Below are positions 1 through 7,377 of a stretch of DNA of 15,622 bases, piece by piece. The DNA comes from Bacteroidia bacterium. GTDB taxonomy: Bacteria > Bacteroidota > Bacteroidia > UKL13-3. The DNA lies in contig JACFNJ010000035.1 in assembly GCA_019454865.1 (NCBI GenBank), positions 1 to 15,622 on the forward strand, in the 5' to 3' direction. A program made the position numbers and the translations under genes. The notes under the pieces are model-generated. The model was given only the letters and a program-made list of their open reading frames with translations. It made no database searches and was not told the origin of the DNA. Position 1 is the first letter of the stretch. Each line of letters starts with the position of its first letter.

Positions 1-594
1 TATTGGTTAGCTTATGATGTTAGCTCAGGTGCTACATTAACCAATGTTTTGGATGCTCGTTTGGATAGTATGGAAATTTTAGGTTCATATCGTTTACCAA
101 CGGTTTCTGCACCAGCAGGAAATATTGTTATAAACAGCCCAATGACATTTGTAAGTGCTACTGCTACACAAAATGATACAACTAAAGTAGGTCAAGGCAC
201 ACCAAATAATGTAGTTATGGGAATGAAGATAGTAATGTCTGCAAGCGGTTCGCCAGTTAACTTAACACAATTTAATTTAGACGCAAACGGTACTACAGAT
301 ACAAGTAATATACGTAACTTGAAAGTATGGTACACCGGAGCTACTAATGCATTTTCAATGGGTTCGCAATTTGGTTCTACTATATCCGTATTACCAGGTA
401 CTACATCATTTACAGTTACCGGATTACAAACTTTATTAAATGGTGATAACTATTTCTGGTTATCTTATGATATAACTCCAACTGCTACTATTGGTAACTA
501 TGTGGATGCAGAATTTACATCAGCTGTAATTGCATCTGTAACACAGTTCCCTCTAACATCAGCACCTGTTGGAAAACGTCAAATTAGAGCCGAT
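1..594 (+). repeat. Tandem BNR-neuraminidase-associated-like domains (one partial, one complete)
   Basis: Within the first gene, the segment YWLAYDV-(x)n-LDARLDS at residues 1-23 of the visible protein matches YFWLSYDI-(x)n-VDAEFTS about 150 residues later. These are therefore the end of one copy and the end of a second, complete copy (about bases 148-594). The second copy also carries a YYTG-like WYTGATNAFS segment and a hydrophobic strand FTVTGLQTLL. The family assignment (BNR_assoc_N-like) is from memory of the motif pattern; the internal repetition is seen directly. Confidence 0.6.
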
Positions 595-2385
595 TTCTGT
601 ATTCCTACATATACAAATGGAAGTGCATTTGATCATTTAACTAATGTAACATTAGGAACAATTAATAATAATTCAGGTGCATCACTTGATTATATTTATT
701 ATAATAATCTAAGCACAAACTTGTATGCAGGTGGAAGCTATAATTTGACCGGAACTATTTATAACGGTGGTACTGAAATGGTAGCTGCTTGGATAGATTA
801 TAACAATGATGGAATATTCTCTGCTGCAGAAAAACTTGGAGAATATACCGGTCTAACATTTACAATACCATTTACTGTTGCTTTAAATGCTACTCCTGGA
901 ATGTATCGTTTAAGAGTTAGAAATGTGTATAATACTATTAACATTGATCCTTGTATAAATTATTCATACGGTGAAACAGAAGATTATAACGTAGTTATTC
1001 TGCCTGCACCATATAATACTTATACTTGGAACCAAACAAGTCCTGCTTCATTTGAAATAGATGCAAATTGGACACCATCCAGAACTAATATTAACTTATC
1101 AGATAAGTTGCAATTTAACGGTGGTGGTTCGGTAGTTGTTAATAGTGTTCCTACACAACAAGTTTCTCAAATTATAGTAGCTAACAATAGTACTGTTACA
1201 TTGAATAATACAATTTTATCAGTGCTTACTGTAAAAGATACCTTAGCATTAACTTCAGGTAAAATTAAAGTGGGTGCCAATGCAGTATTGACTGTAGGTG
1301 CAGATACGAATAATGTTGGAACTATAACAGGAACAGGAAACGTTGAAGGTAAATTGCGCAGATGGATAAACCGTGTTGTAACAAGTTATGCGTTCCCATT
1401 GGCTGTTGATTCAAGCACTAGAAAGGCAACTGTTAGTTATTCAACAATACCGGATGTTTCCGGATACTTAACTGTAAACTTTATACCAGGTTTACCATCA
1501 GCAACAGGTTTGCCGTTAGTTGATGGCCTATTGAATTTAGCAAACATATCGGATGCAGGTATTTGGAATGCAGAAGCAAATACAACACTTTCCGGTGGTG
1601 TATATGATATCACAACCGATGCTGCTAATTTAAATGGAGTAACTAATTACCAACAAACTAGTTTGGTAGTTAGAGCTACACCTTCTTCAAGCTGGTCATT
1701 ATTAGGTTCACGCGTTGCTACTTCCGGTTCAAACAGTTTGATGACTTTGGGTAGAACAGGCTTATACGGAGGTTACGGACAAGTAGGTATTGCAGGTACA
1801 AGTGTTAATCCATTGCCTGTAAAAACAGTTGATTTAGTTGCAGTAAATGTAAATAATGATGTAGTAGTGAAATGGGCTACATTGGCTGAATTTAATAGCA
1901 AAGGATTTGAAGTTGAACGTTCAGTGGATGGTAAAAACTTTGAATTTGTAACATTTGTTGAAGGTAAAGGAAACAGTAACTCACGCGTTAATTACTCAAT
2001 ACTTGATGCAAAAGCATTTGATATACATAATGCACAAGTATTGTACTATCGTTTGAAACAAGTGGATTTGAATGGAAAATTTGAATATACAAATACCGTA
2101 CAGGTGAAAAAATCTGAGGTTCCGGTTCAATCTGCAATAAGTGTTTATCCTAACCCTTCAAATGGTATAGTAAATATGAGTATTGAGTCAGCAATTACAG
2201 GAGTTGCCACAGTAATAATTACCGATATGAATGGTAAAGAAATAGCTGTAGGTAATGTAAATGTAAACAAAGGTTCAAACGGCTACCAATTAAGTGAGCT
2301 TAAATCCGTAGCAAATGGTATTTACTTTGTGAAAGTACAATTAAATGGGGAGTCAAAAGTTACTCGCATTAGCATAGTAAACTAA
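1..2385 (+). CDS. T9SS-secreted multidomain surface protein, 3' part (GEVED domain, type A sorting domain)
   Basis: The reading frame is open from the first base, so the true start is upstream and 794 residues are visible (residue 1 = bases 1-3). Order seen: the tail of one domain (residues 1 to about 36, YWLAYDV...LDARLDS) and a full copy of the same type (about 50-198, ending YFWLSYDI...VDAEFTS), resembling the N-terminal domain associated with BNR-repeat neuraminidases. Next comes a GEVED-type domain (about 199-334) with the DYNNDG-like segment and GETEDY at 324-329. A beta-rich middle region (about 335-600) follows, then an FnIII-like segment (about 608-703, with FEVERSVDGKNF and YYRLKQVD). 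The protein ends in a T9SS type A sorting domain (713-794). It is probably exported across the outer membrane and held on the surface. No catalytic domain is visible, so its substrate or role is unknown; an adhesin or a non-catalytic part of an exoenzyme are both possible. Confidence 0.85.
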   Translation, partial: YWLAYDVSSGATLTNVLDARLDSMEILGSYRLPTVSAPAGNIVINSPMTFVSATATQNDTTKVGQGTPNNVVMGMKIVMSASGSPVNLTQFNLDANGTTDTSNIRNLKVWYTGATNAFSMGSQFGSTISVLPGTTSFTVTGLQTLLNGDNYFWLSYDITPTATIGNYVDAEFTSAVIASVTQFPLTSAPVGKRQIRADFCIPTYTNGSAFDHLTNVTLGTINNNSGASLDYIYYNNLSTNLYAGGSYNLTGTIYNGGTEMVAAWIDYNNDGIFSAAEKLGEYTGLTFTIPFTVALNATPGMYRLRVRNVYNTINIDPCINYSYGETEDYNVVILPAPYNTYTWNQTSPASFEIDANWTPSRTNINLSDKLQFNGGGSVVVNSVPTQQVSQIIVANNSTVTLNNTILSVLTVKDTLALTSGKIKVGANAVLTVGADTNNVGTITGTGNVEGKLRRWINRVVTSYAFPLAVDSSTRKATVSYSTIPDVSGYLTVNFIPGLPSATGLPLVDGLLNLANISDAGIWNAEANTTLSGGVYDITTDAANLNGVTNYQQTSLVVRATPSSSWSLLGSRVATSGSNSLMTLGRTGLYGGYGQVGIAGTSVNPLPVKTVDLVAVNVNNDVVVKWATLAEFNSKGFEVERSVDGKNFEFVTFVEGKGNSNSRVNYSILDAKAFDIHNAQVLYYRLKQVDLNGKFEYTNTVQVKKSEVPVQSAISVYPNPSNGIVNMSIESAITGVATVIITDMNGKEIAVGNVNVNKGSNGYQLSELKSVANGIYFVKVQLNGESKVTRISIVN
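2137..2382 (+). other. T9SS type A C-terminal sorting domain (first cargo protein)
   Basis: The last 82 residues begin ISVYPNPSNG, continue with the strand ATVIITDMNGKEI, then NGIYFVKVQLNG, and finish KVTRISIVN. This is the typical arrangement of the type A sorting signal recognised by the type IX secretion machinery of Bacteroidota. In studied members the domain is cleaved after export and the cargo is joined to surface lipopolysaccharide or released. Confidence 0.93.
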
Positions 2386-2416
2386 TCATCAAATAACACT
2401 AGATAATTAACTTTAA

Positions 2417-2456
2417 AACAAAGCCCGACCTTTTTAGGTCGGGCTTTGTTGTTTTT
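2417..2456 (+). terminator. Rho-independent terminator after the first T9SS cargo gene
   Basis: A perfect 14-bp inverted repeat has arms at 2417-2430 (AACAAAGCCCGACC) and 2437-2450, a six-base loop TTTTTA, and a T-rich tail GTTTTTATTA. It starts 32 bases after the stop codon of the upstream gene and points with it. Only four T residues follow on the opposite strand, so it works mainly for the plus strand. It separates the secreted-protein gene from the metabolic genes that follow. Confidence 0.92.
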
Positions 2457-2531
2457 ATTATAAGGTATTTTTATTTAGTAAACACTTGAATTAATTTGAA
2501 TAAATTATTAATTCAATCTATTGAATATTTA

Positions 2532-2539
2532 TACCTTCG
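2532..2539 (+). promoter_or_regulatory. Putative Bacteroidota -7 box for the FTCD gene
   Basis: TACCTTCG at 2532-2539 is one mismatch from the Bacteroidota -7 consensus TAnnTTTG and lies 24 bases before the ATG at 2563. No TTG is found at the usual 17-23 base spacing upstream (the nearest are at 2496 and 2521), so only half of the promoter is recognisable. If real, transcription would begin near 2545 and leave a leader of about 18 bases. Confidence 0.42.
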
Positions 2540-2562
2540 CACCAAAATCAAATAATATAGAA

Positions 2563-4254
2563 ATGAACGCGAATGCATTAATAGAATGTGTGCCAAATTT
2601 TAGTGAGGGCATAGATTTAGGAATAATCAAACAAATTACAAATGCAATAGAAAGTGTAGAGGGAGTACTATTGTTGGATGTTGATGCGGGAAAGGCTACA
2701 AATAGAACCGTAGTTACATTTGTGGGGCATCCGGATGCAGTAATAGAAGCTGCATTTTTAGGAATTAAAAAAGCGTCTGAGCTAATTGATATGAGCAAAC
2801 ACAAAGGCGAACACCCTCGAATGGGTGCAACGGATGTTTGTCCATTAATTCCAATTAGTGGTATAACAATGGAAGAAACCGCAGCTTATGCACAAAAACT
2901 TGGGAAAAGAGTGGGCGAAGAATTAAACATTCCGGTTTATATGTATGAATATGCACAACAAAACGAAAGCAGAAAAAATTTATCCATTATACGAGCAGGA
3001 GAATATGAAGGATTTTTTAAGAAGATAAAATTACCGGAATGGAAACCGGATTTCGGCCCGAGTGAATTTAGTGCTAAAAGTGGTGGAAGTGTAATTGGGG
3101 CACGTGACTTTTTGATAGCATACAATGTAAACTTAAATACAAAATCAGTTCGTCTTGCAAACAGTGTTGCATTTGATGTACGTGAAGTTGGTAGAGTAAA
3201 AAGAGAAGGTAACCCAATTACCGGAAAGGTATTGAAAGATGCGGATGGAAATGATATTCGAATTCCGGGAACATTGAAAGCAGTAAAAGCTATTGGTTGG
3301 TTTATTGAAGAATATAATATAGCACAAATTTCAATGAATCTTACCAATTATAAGGTTACAGCAATACATCAAGCATTTGACGAAGTATGTAAAAGTGCGC
3401 AAAACAGAGGGATGCGAGTTACAGGCAGTGAGTTGGTTGGGTTAGTTCCTTTAAGCACATTGTTGGATGCAGGAAAACATTATTTACAAAAGCAAAATAG
3501 AAGTATAGGAGTAAGTGAAAAAGAGCTTATTCATATTGCTGTAAAAAGTATGGGATTAGACGAATTAGCTCCGTTTGACCCCAATAAAAAAATTATTGAA
3601 TATCGTTTGCGTAAAGCAGAAAGTGAGCGATTAATTTCAATGAACCTAAAAGATTTTGCGGATGAAACAGCAAGCGATAGCCCGGCACCCGGTGGAGGAA
3701 GTATAAGTGCTTATGTTGGAAGTTTGGGGGCTGCATTAGGTGCAATGATGGCTAACTTAAGTGCAGGAAAAAGAGGTTGGGAGGATAAGGTAAGCATGTA
3801 TAGTGAATACGCATCAAAAGGACAATTGATAAAAGATAAATTGTTGAAATTAGTGGATGAGGACACCAATGCATTTAATAAAATTATGTCAGCTTTTGGT
3901 TTACCTAAAACCAATGACGAAGAAAAAAAGATACGAACAGAAGCAATTGAAAATGCTACCAAATATGCTTGTGAAGTGCCTTATGAAGTAATGCAAACTG
4001 CATACTCAACATTAGAACTTTTAGGCGAATTAGCAATTAAAGGTAATCAAAATAGTATTTCGGATGCAGGTGTAGGGGCATTGTGTATTCAGGCTGCGGT
4101 AAAAGGAGCTTACTTTAATGTTTTAATTAATGCCCAAGGATTAAAAGATAGAAATTTTGCTGAAAATATTAAGTCTAAAGCAAAAGAAATATTGAATGAA
4201 ACAAACACTAAAGCAGATTCTATTATTGTATTGGTTGAAAGAGCAATTGCTTAA
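2563..4254 (+). CDS. ftcD: Bifunctional glutamate formimidoyltransferase / formimidoyl-THF cyclodeaminase
   Basis: The predicted protein (563 residues) transfers the formimino group of N-formimidoyl-glutamate to tetrahydrofolate, then deaminates the product to 5,10-methenyl-THF, joining histidine breakdown to the folate pool. The N-terminal part shows ECVPNFSEG (residues 8-16) and KGEHPRMGATDVCPLIP (81-97). H84 in this stretch corresponds to the family's catalytic histidine. The second transferase half contains VGRVKREGNPITGKVL. The cyclodeaminase domain begins near 358 and carries DETASDSPAPGGGS (367-380), followed by a helical C-terminus. Length is close to the animal bifunctional enzyme of about 540 residues; many bacteria encode the two parts separately. 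I chose ATG 2563 because the in-frame TTG at 2521 lies upstream of the -7-like box and adds a 14-residue stretch before the conserved start. No hutH, hutU or hutI neighbour is visible. Confidence 0.95.
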   Translation: MNANALIECVPNFSEGIDLGIIKQITNAIESVEGVLLLDVDAGKATNRTVVTFVGHPDAVIEAAFLGIKKASELIDMSKHKGEHPRMGATDVCPLIPISGITMEETAAYAQKLGKRVGEELNIPVYMYEYAQQNESRKNLSIIRAGEYEGFFKKIKLPEWKPDFGPSEFSAKSGGSVIGARDFLIAYNVNLNTKSVRLANSVAFDVREVGRVKREGNPITGKVLKDADGNDIRIPGTLKAVKAIGWFIEEYNIAQISMNLTNYKVTAIHQAFDEVCKSAQNRGMRVTGSELVGLVPLSTLLDAGKHYLQKQNRSIGVSEKELIHIAVKSMGLDELAPFDPNKKIIEYRLRKAESERLISMNLKDFADETASDSPAPGGGSISAYVGSLGAALGAMMANLSAGKRGWEDKVSMYSEYASKGQLIKDKLLKLVDEDTNAFNKIMSAFGLPKTNDEEKKIRTEAIENATKYACEVPYEVMQTAYSTLELLGELAIKGNQNSISDAGVGALCIQAAVKGAYFNVLINAQGLKDRNFAENIKSKAKEILNETNTKADSIIVLVERAIA

Positions 4255-4286
4255 TTAATGATGTGTTTTTTGAACCTATATTTTAA

Positions 4287-4294
4287 TATATTGC
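4287..4294 (+). promoter_or_regulatory. Weak promoter-like element upstream of galE
   Basis: TATATTGC at 4287-4294 resembles a -7 box with one T fewer than TAnnTTTG. A T-run ending in TTG (4266-4272) lies 14 bases upstream, shorter than the usual spacing. The element sits in the 70-base AT-rich gap between the FTCD gene and galE, which contains no hairpin terminator. Read-through from the FTCD gene is an equally good explanation for galE expression. Confidence 0.25.
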
Positions 4295-4324
4295 CATTTT
4301 TAAAAATATAACTATTAAAAGATT

Positions 4325-5359
4325 ATGAAAGTTTTAGTTACCGGAGGTACCGGTTTTATAGGCTCGCACACAGTTGTAGAATTGCAAAAAGCCGGATTCG
4401 AAGTTGTAGCAATGGATAATTTTGAAAACTCTGCTCCATCTGTTATTGAAAACATAAAAACCATAACCGGGAAAAACTTTCATTTTTATGAAGCAGATAT
4501 TCGAAATAAAGCTGCATTAGATAAAATATTTACCGACCACTCAGATATTGAAGCCGTAATACATTTTGCTGCTTATAAATCGGTTAATGAATCGGTAGAA
4601 AAGCCTTTGGCTTACTATGAAAATAATGTGGGCGGAACAGTAAATTTAGTTGAAGTAATGCAAAAACACGGAGTGAAAAATTTGGTTTTTTCATCCAGTT
4701 GTACAGTTTATGGCGATGTGTCTGTTGATGCACTCCCTATTACTGAGGACTCACCGGTGGTAAAAGCAAACTCGCCCTATGGCAATACAAAAAAAATATG
4801 TGAAGAATTACTATACGATACAGCAAAAGCTTCAACCACACGTATTGTAGCATTGCGATATTTTAACCCAATAGGTGCACACGATAGCGCATTAATTGGT
4901 GAATTACCTAATGGTGTACCCAATAATTTAATTCCATTTGTAACACAAACAGCAATTGGTATTCGTGAAAAACTAACTGTTTTTGGCAATGATTATCCTA
5001 CACGTGATGGCAGCTGTATTCGTGATTTTATACATGTAGTTGATTTGGCAAAAGCACATGTTAAAGCTATTGAATATTTTGATAAAAGTGCGGATTCGTA
5101 TTCGGTATTTAATATCGGAACAGGAACAGGAAACACAGTATTGGAAGCAATTCACGCCTTTGAAAAAGTATCATCTACTAAACTGAATTATCAAATTGGT
5201 GATAGACGCCCTGGTGATGTGGTACAAATATATGCTTCGTGTGATAAGGCTATAAATGTATTGGGGTGGCAAGCTGAACGCACTTTGGAAAACTCGTTGG
5301 AAACAGCATGGAAATGGGAGTTGCACTTAAAGCAATTAAGAGAACAAGCAGTAAATTAG
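4325..5359 (+). CDS. galE: UDP-glucose 4-epimerase
   Basis: This 344-residue cytoplasmic enzyme interconverts UDP-glucose and UDP-galactose with bound NAD+ (extended short-chain dehydrogenase fold). Visible motifs are the NAD-binding GGTGFIGSH at 7-15, the acidic end of the second strand (MDNF, 30-33), FAAYKSVNES (81-90), the catalytic serine region SSSCTVYG (123-130) and the active-site pair Y152 and K156 in SPYGNTK. The GalE-typical substrate-loop segment NPIGAH...GELPNG...NNLIPF is also present, as is GDRRPGDV near the C-terminus. The length fits the family (about 338-345). It stands 70 bases after the FTCD gene and 13 bases before rmlB, so it likely opens the sugar-nucleotide operon. The nearest alternative, a UDP-N-acetylhexosamine 4-epimerase specificity, cannot be excluded from sequence alone. 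Confidence 0.96.
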   Translation: MKVLVTGGTGFIGSHTVVELQKAGFEVVAMDNFENSAPSVIENIKTITGKNFHFYEADIRNKAALDKIFTDHSDIEAVIHFAAYKSVNESVEKPLAYYENNVGGTVNLVEVMQKHGVKNLVFSSSCTVYGDVSVDALPITEDSPVVKANSPYGNTKKICEELLYDTAKASTTRIVALRYFNPIGAHDSALIGELPNGVPNNLIPFVTQTAIGIREKLTVFGNDYPTRDGSCIRDFIHVVDLAKAHVKAIEYFDKSADSYSVFNIGTGTGNTVLEAIHAFEKVSSTKLNYQIGDRRPGDVVQIYASCDKAINVLGWQAERTLENSLETAWKWELHLKQLREQAVN

Positions 5360-5372
5360 GATTAAAACATAT

Positions 5373-6431
5373 ATGACAAAAAAGAAAATATTAATTACAG
5401 GAGGTGCAGGATTTATTGGTTCGCATGTGGTGCGATTATTTGTAAATAAATATCCTGACTATGAAATTTACAATTTAGATAAACTGACCTATGCCGGAAA
5501 TCTTAAAAATATAACCGACATAGAGCATAATAAGAACTATACTTTTATTAAAGCTGATTTGGTAGATGCAAACCAAATACATTCCTTATTCGAGCAATAT
5601 GAATTTACTGACGTGATTCATTTAGCGGCAGAGAGCCATGTGGATAGAAGCATAACAAATCCATTGGATTTTGTAATGACTAATGTGGTAGGTACAGTAA
5701 ATTTATTGAATGCAGCCAAAGCAAGTTGGAAAAATAATTTGGATAATCATTTGTTTTATCACGTTTCTACGGATGAAGTTTATGGAAGTTTGCATGATGG
5801 TGGATTCTTTTTAGAAACAACTCCTTATGACCCGCAAAGCCCTTACAGTGCAAGCAAAGCAGCAAGCGATCATTTTGTACGAGCTTATCACAATACATAT
5901 AAAATAAAAGTAGTGCTTAGTAACTGTTCCAATAATTATGGTCCAAATCAGTTTCCCGAAAAATTGATTCCACTTTTTATAAATAATATCAGAAATAACA
6001 AGCCGCTACCTGTGTATGGCAAAGGTGAGAATGTGCGCGATTGGTTATTTGTAATTGATCATGCTCGTGCAATTGACGATGTTTTTCATAAAGGAAAGGT
6101 TGGGGAAACATACAATATTGGTGGTTTTAATGAGTGGAAAAACTTAGACTTAATAAAAGTGATTTGTAAAGCCATGGATAAAAAACTGGGAAGACCGGAA
6201 GGTGAGTCGGAAAAGTTAATTACATACGTTACCGATAGAGCAGGACATGATTTGCGATATGCCATTGATGCAAATAAAATAATGAACGAGTTGGGATGGA
6301 AGCCCTCGTTACAATTTGAAGAAGGGATTGAAAAAACCATTGATTGGTATTTGGCAAATCAAGAGTGGATGGATGAGGTAACCAGTGGAAATTACCAAAC
6401 ATACTACGATAAAATGTACACAAATAGATAA
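5373..6431 (+). CDS. rmlB: dTDP-glucose 4,6-dehydratase
   Basis: This 352-residue NAD-dependent enzyme converts dTDP-glucose to dTDP-4-keto-6-deoxyglucose, the branch point to dTDP-rhamnose and other deoxysugars. Family signatures are GGAGFIGSH (10-18), the DKLTYAGN stretch (36-43) that marks RmlB, AAESHVDRS (85-93), the dehydratase triad T133-D134-E135 in HVSTDEVYG, and Y158/K162 in SPYSASKAASDH. NYGPNQFPEKLIPL and the C-terminal VTDRAGHDLRYAID are also typical. The gene follows galE by 13 bases with no room for a promoter, so the two are probably co-transcribed. A hairpin follows the stop codon. The genes for the next two rhamnose steps (rmlC, rmlD) are not in the window. Confidence 0.97.
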   Translation: MTKKKILITGGAGFIGSHVVRLFVNKYPDYEIYNLDKLTYAGNLKNITDIEHNKNYTFIKADLVDANQIHSLFEQYEFTDVIHLAAESHVDRSITNPLDFVMTNVVGTVNLLNAAKASWKNNLDNHLFYHVSTDEVYGSLHDGGFFLETTPYDPQSPYSASKAASDHFVRAYHNTYKIKVVLSNCSNNYGPNQFPEKLIPLFINNIRNNKPLPVYGKGENVRDWLFVIDHARAIDDVFHKGKVGETYNIGGFNEWKNLDLIKVICKAMDKKLGRPEGESEKLITYVTDRAGHDLRYAIDANKIMNELGWKPSLQFEEGIEKTIDWYLANQEWMDEVTSGNYQTYYDKMYTNR

Positions 6432-6438
6432 CTTTTTG

Positions 6439-6446
6439 TATCTTGC
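6439..6446 (+). promoter_or_regulatory. Promoter-like -7 element in front of rmlA leader
   Basis: TATCTTGC lies eight bases after the rmlB stop codon and 63 bases before the rmlA ATG. It is a one-base-short version of TAnnTTTG, similar to the element before galE. No TTG is present about 33 bases upstream of the expected start. If functional, the hairpin at 6463-6486 would lie in the 5' leader of an rmlA transcript rather than only at the end of the galE-rmlB transcript. Confidence 0.28.
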
Positions 6447-6462
6447 ACAACTTATTTAAAAG

Positions 6463-6494
6463 AAGGATTAACCAGAGTTAGTCCTTTTGTGTTT
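6463..6494 (+). terminator. Hairpin between rmlB and rmlA: terminator or leader attenuator
   Basis: Arms AAGGATTAAC (6463-6472) and GTTAGTCCTT (6477-6486) pair over ten positions, with one G-T pair and a CAGA tetraloop. TTTTGTGTTTT follows on the plus strand. The stem is AT-rich and weaker than the terminator at 2417. It lies 32 bases after the rmlB stop codon and ends 22 bases before rmlA, so it could end part of the galE-rmlB transcription or tune read-through into rmlA. Confidence 0.5.
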
Positions 6495-6508
6495 TAAAAA
6501 AAACCATT

Positions 6509-7375
6509 ATGAAAGGAATAATACTTGCCGGAGGAAGCGGTACCAGGCTACACCCATTAACACTTGCAACCAGTAAACAATTAATGCCGGTGTATGATAA
6601 GCCAATGATTTATTATCCACTATCGGTATTAATGCTTGCCGGAATTCGTGAAATATTAATTATTTCAACTCCGCATGATTTGCCAGGATTTAAAAAGTTA
6701 TTAGGCGATGGCTCGCAAATTGGATGTCGTTTTGAATATGCTGAACAGCCTAGTCCTGATGGATTAGCACAAGCATTTATTATTGGCGAAAATTTTATTG
6801 GGAAAGATAAAGTTGCGCTTGTGCTTGGTGATAATATATTTTTCAGTGCAGGATTAAGCGAGTTGCTAAAAAGCAACGTAAACCCCGATGGTGGCGTTGT
6901 GTTTGCATATCATGTTAATGACCCTGAGCGGTATGGTGTTGTTGAATTTGATGAGAAGATGAATGTATTGAGTATTGAAGAAAAACCCCAACAACCAAAA
7001 TCTAATTATGCAGTTCCAGGTTTGTATTTTTATGACAACGAGGTAGTGGAAATAGCAAAAAATATTAAACCATCACCACGTGGCGAATTGGAAATAACCG
7101 ATGTAAATAGAGTATATTTAGAAAGAAAAAAATTAAAAGTGGGTGTTTTAAAAAGAGGTACAGCTTGGTTAGATACCGGAACATTTGCTTCGTTAATGCA
7201 GGCAGGACAATTTGTACAAGTGCTTGAAGATAGACAGGGATTGAAAGTAGGATGTATTGAAGAAATTGCCTATAAAAATGGTTGGATAAACGATGAACAG
7301 CTACTTGTAGAAGCAAATAAATTATTAAAAAGTGGTTACGGACAGTATTTGATTAATTTGATAAAAAAGAAATAA
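6509..7375 (+). CDS. rmlA: Glucose-1-phosphate thymidylyltransferase
   Basis: This 288-residue enzyme joins glucose-1-phosphate and dTTP to give dTDP-glucose and pyrophosphate, the substrate for RmlB. Motifs of the RmlA nucleotidyltransferase family are LAGGSGTRLHPLT (6-18) with K23 in TSKQLMPVYDKP, the metal-binding LGDNIF (106-111), the sugar-binding EEKP (157-160), GELEITDVN (192-200) and WLDTGT (220-225). The length is exactly that expected for the short tetrameric form (about 290). The ATG at 6509 is the only sensible start, because MKGIILAGG is the conserved N-terminus. The next gene starts two bases after its stop codon, so coupled translation with the isomerase is likely. Confidence 0.97.
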   Translation: MKGIILAGGSGTRLHPLTLATSKQLMPVYDKPMIYYPLSVLMLAGIREILIISTPHDLPGFKKLLGDGSQIGCRFEYAEQPSPDGLAQAFIIGENFIGKDKVALVLGDNIFFSAGLSELLKSNVNPDGGVVFAYHVNDPERYGVVEFDEKMNVLSIEEKPQQPKSNYAVPGLYFYDNEVVEIAKNIKPSPRGELEITDVNRVYLERKKLKVGVLKRGTAWLDTGTFASLMQAGQFVQVLEDRQGLKVGCIEEIAYKNGWINDEQLLVEANKLLKSGYGQYLINLIKKK

Positions 7376-7377
7376 CG

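Noticed and set aside
49..51. Possible TTG start codon for the first gene
   Set aside because: The 16 codons before it are open and encode YWLAYDV..., matching the equivalent part of the next domain copy. The protein begins upstream of the window.
2529..2804. Open frame on the minus strand inside the FTCD gene (and further ones at 2937-3347 and 3711-3962)
   Set aside because: They lie fully antisense to a well-supported enzyme, have no recognisable motif and no independent promoter or spacing signal; they are shadows of the coding frame.
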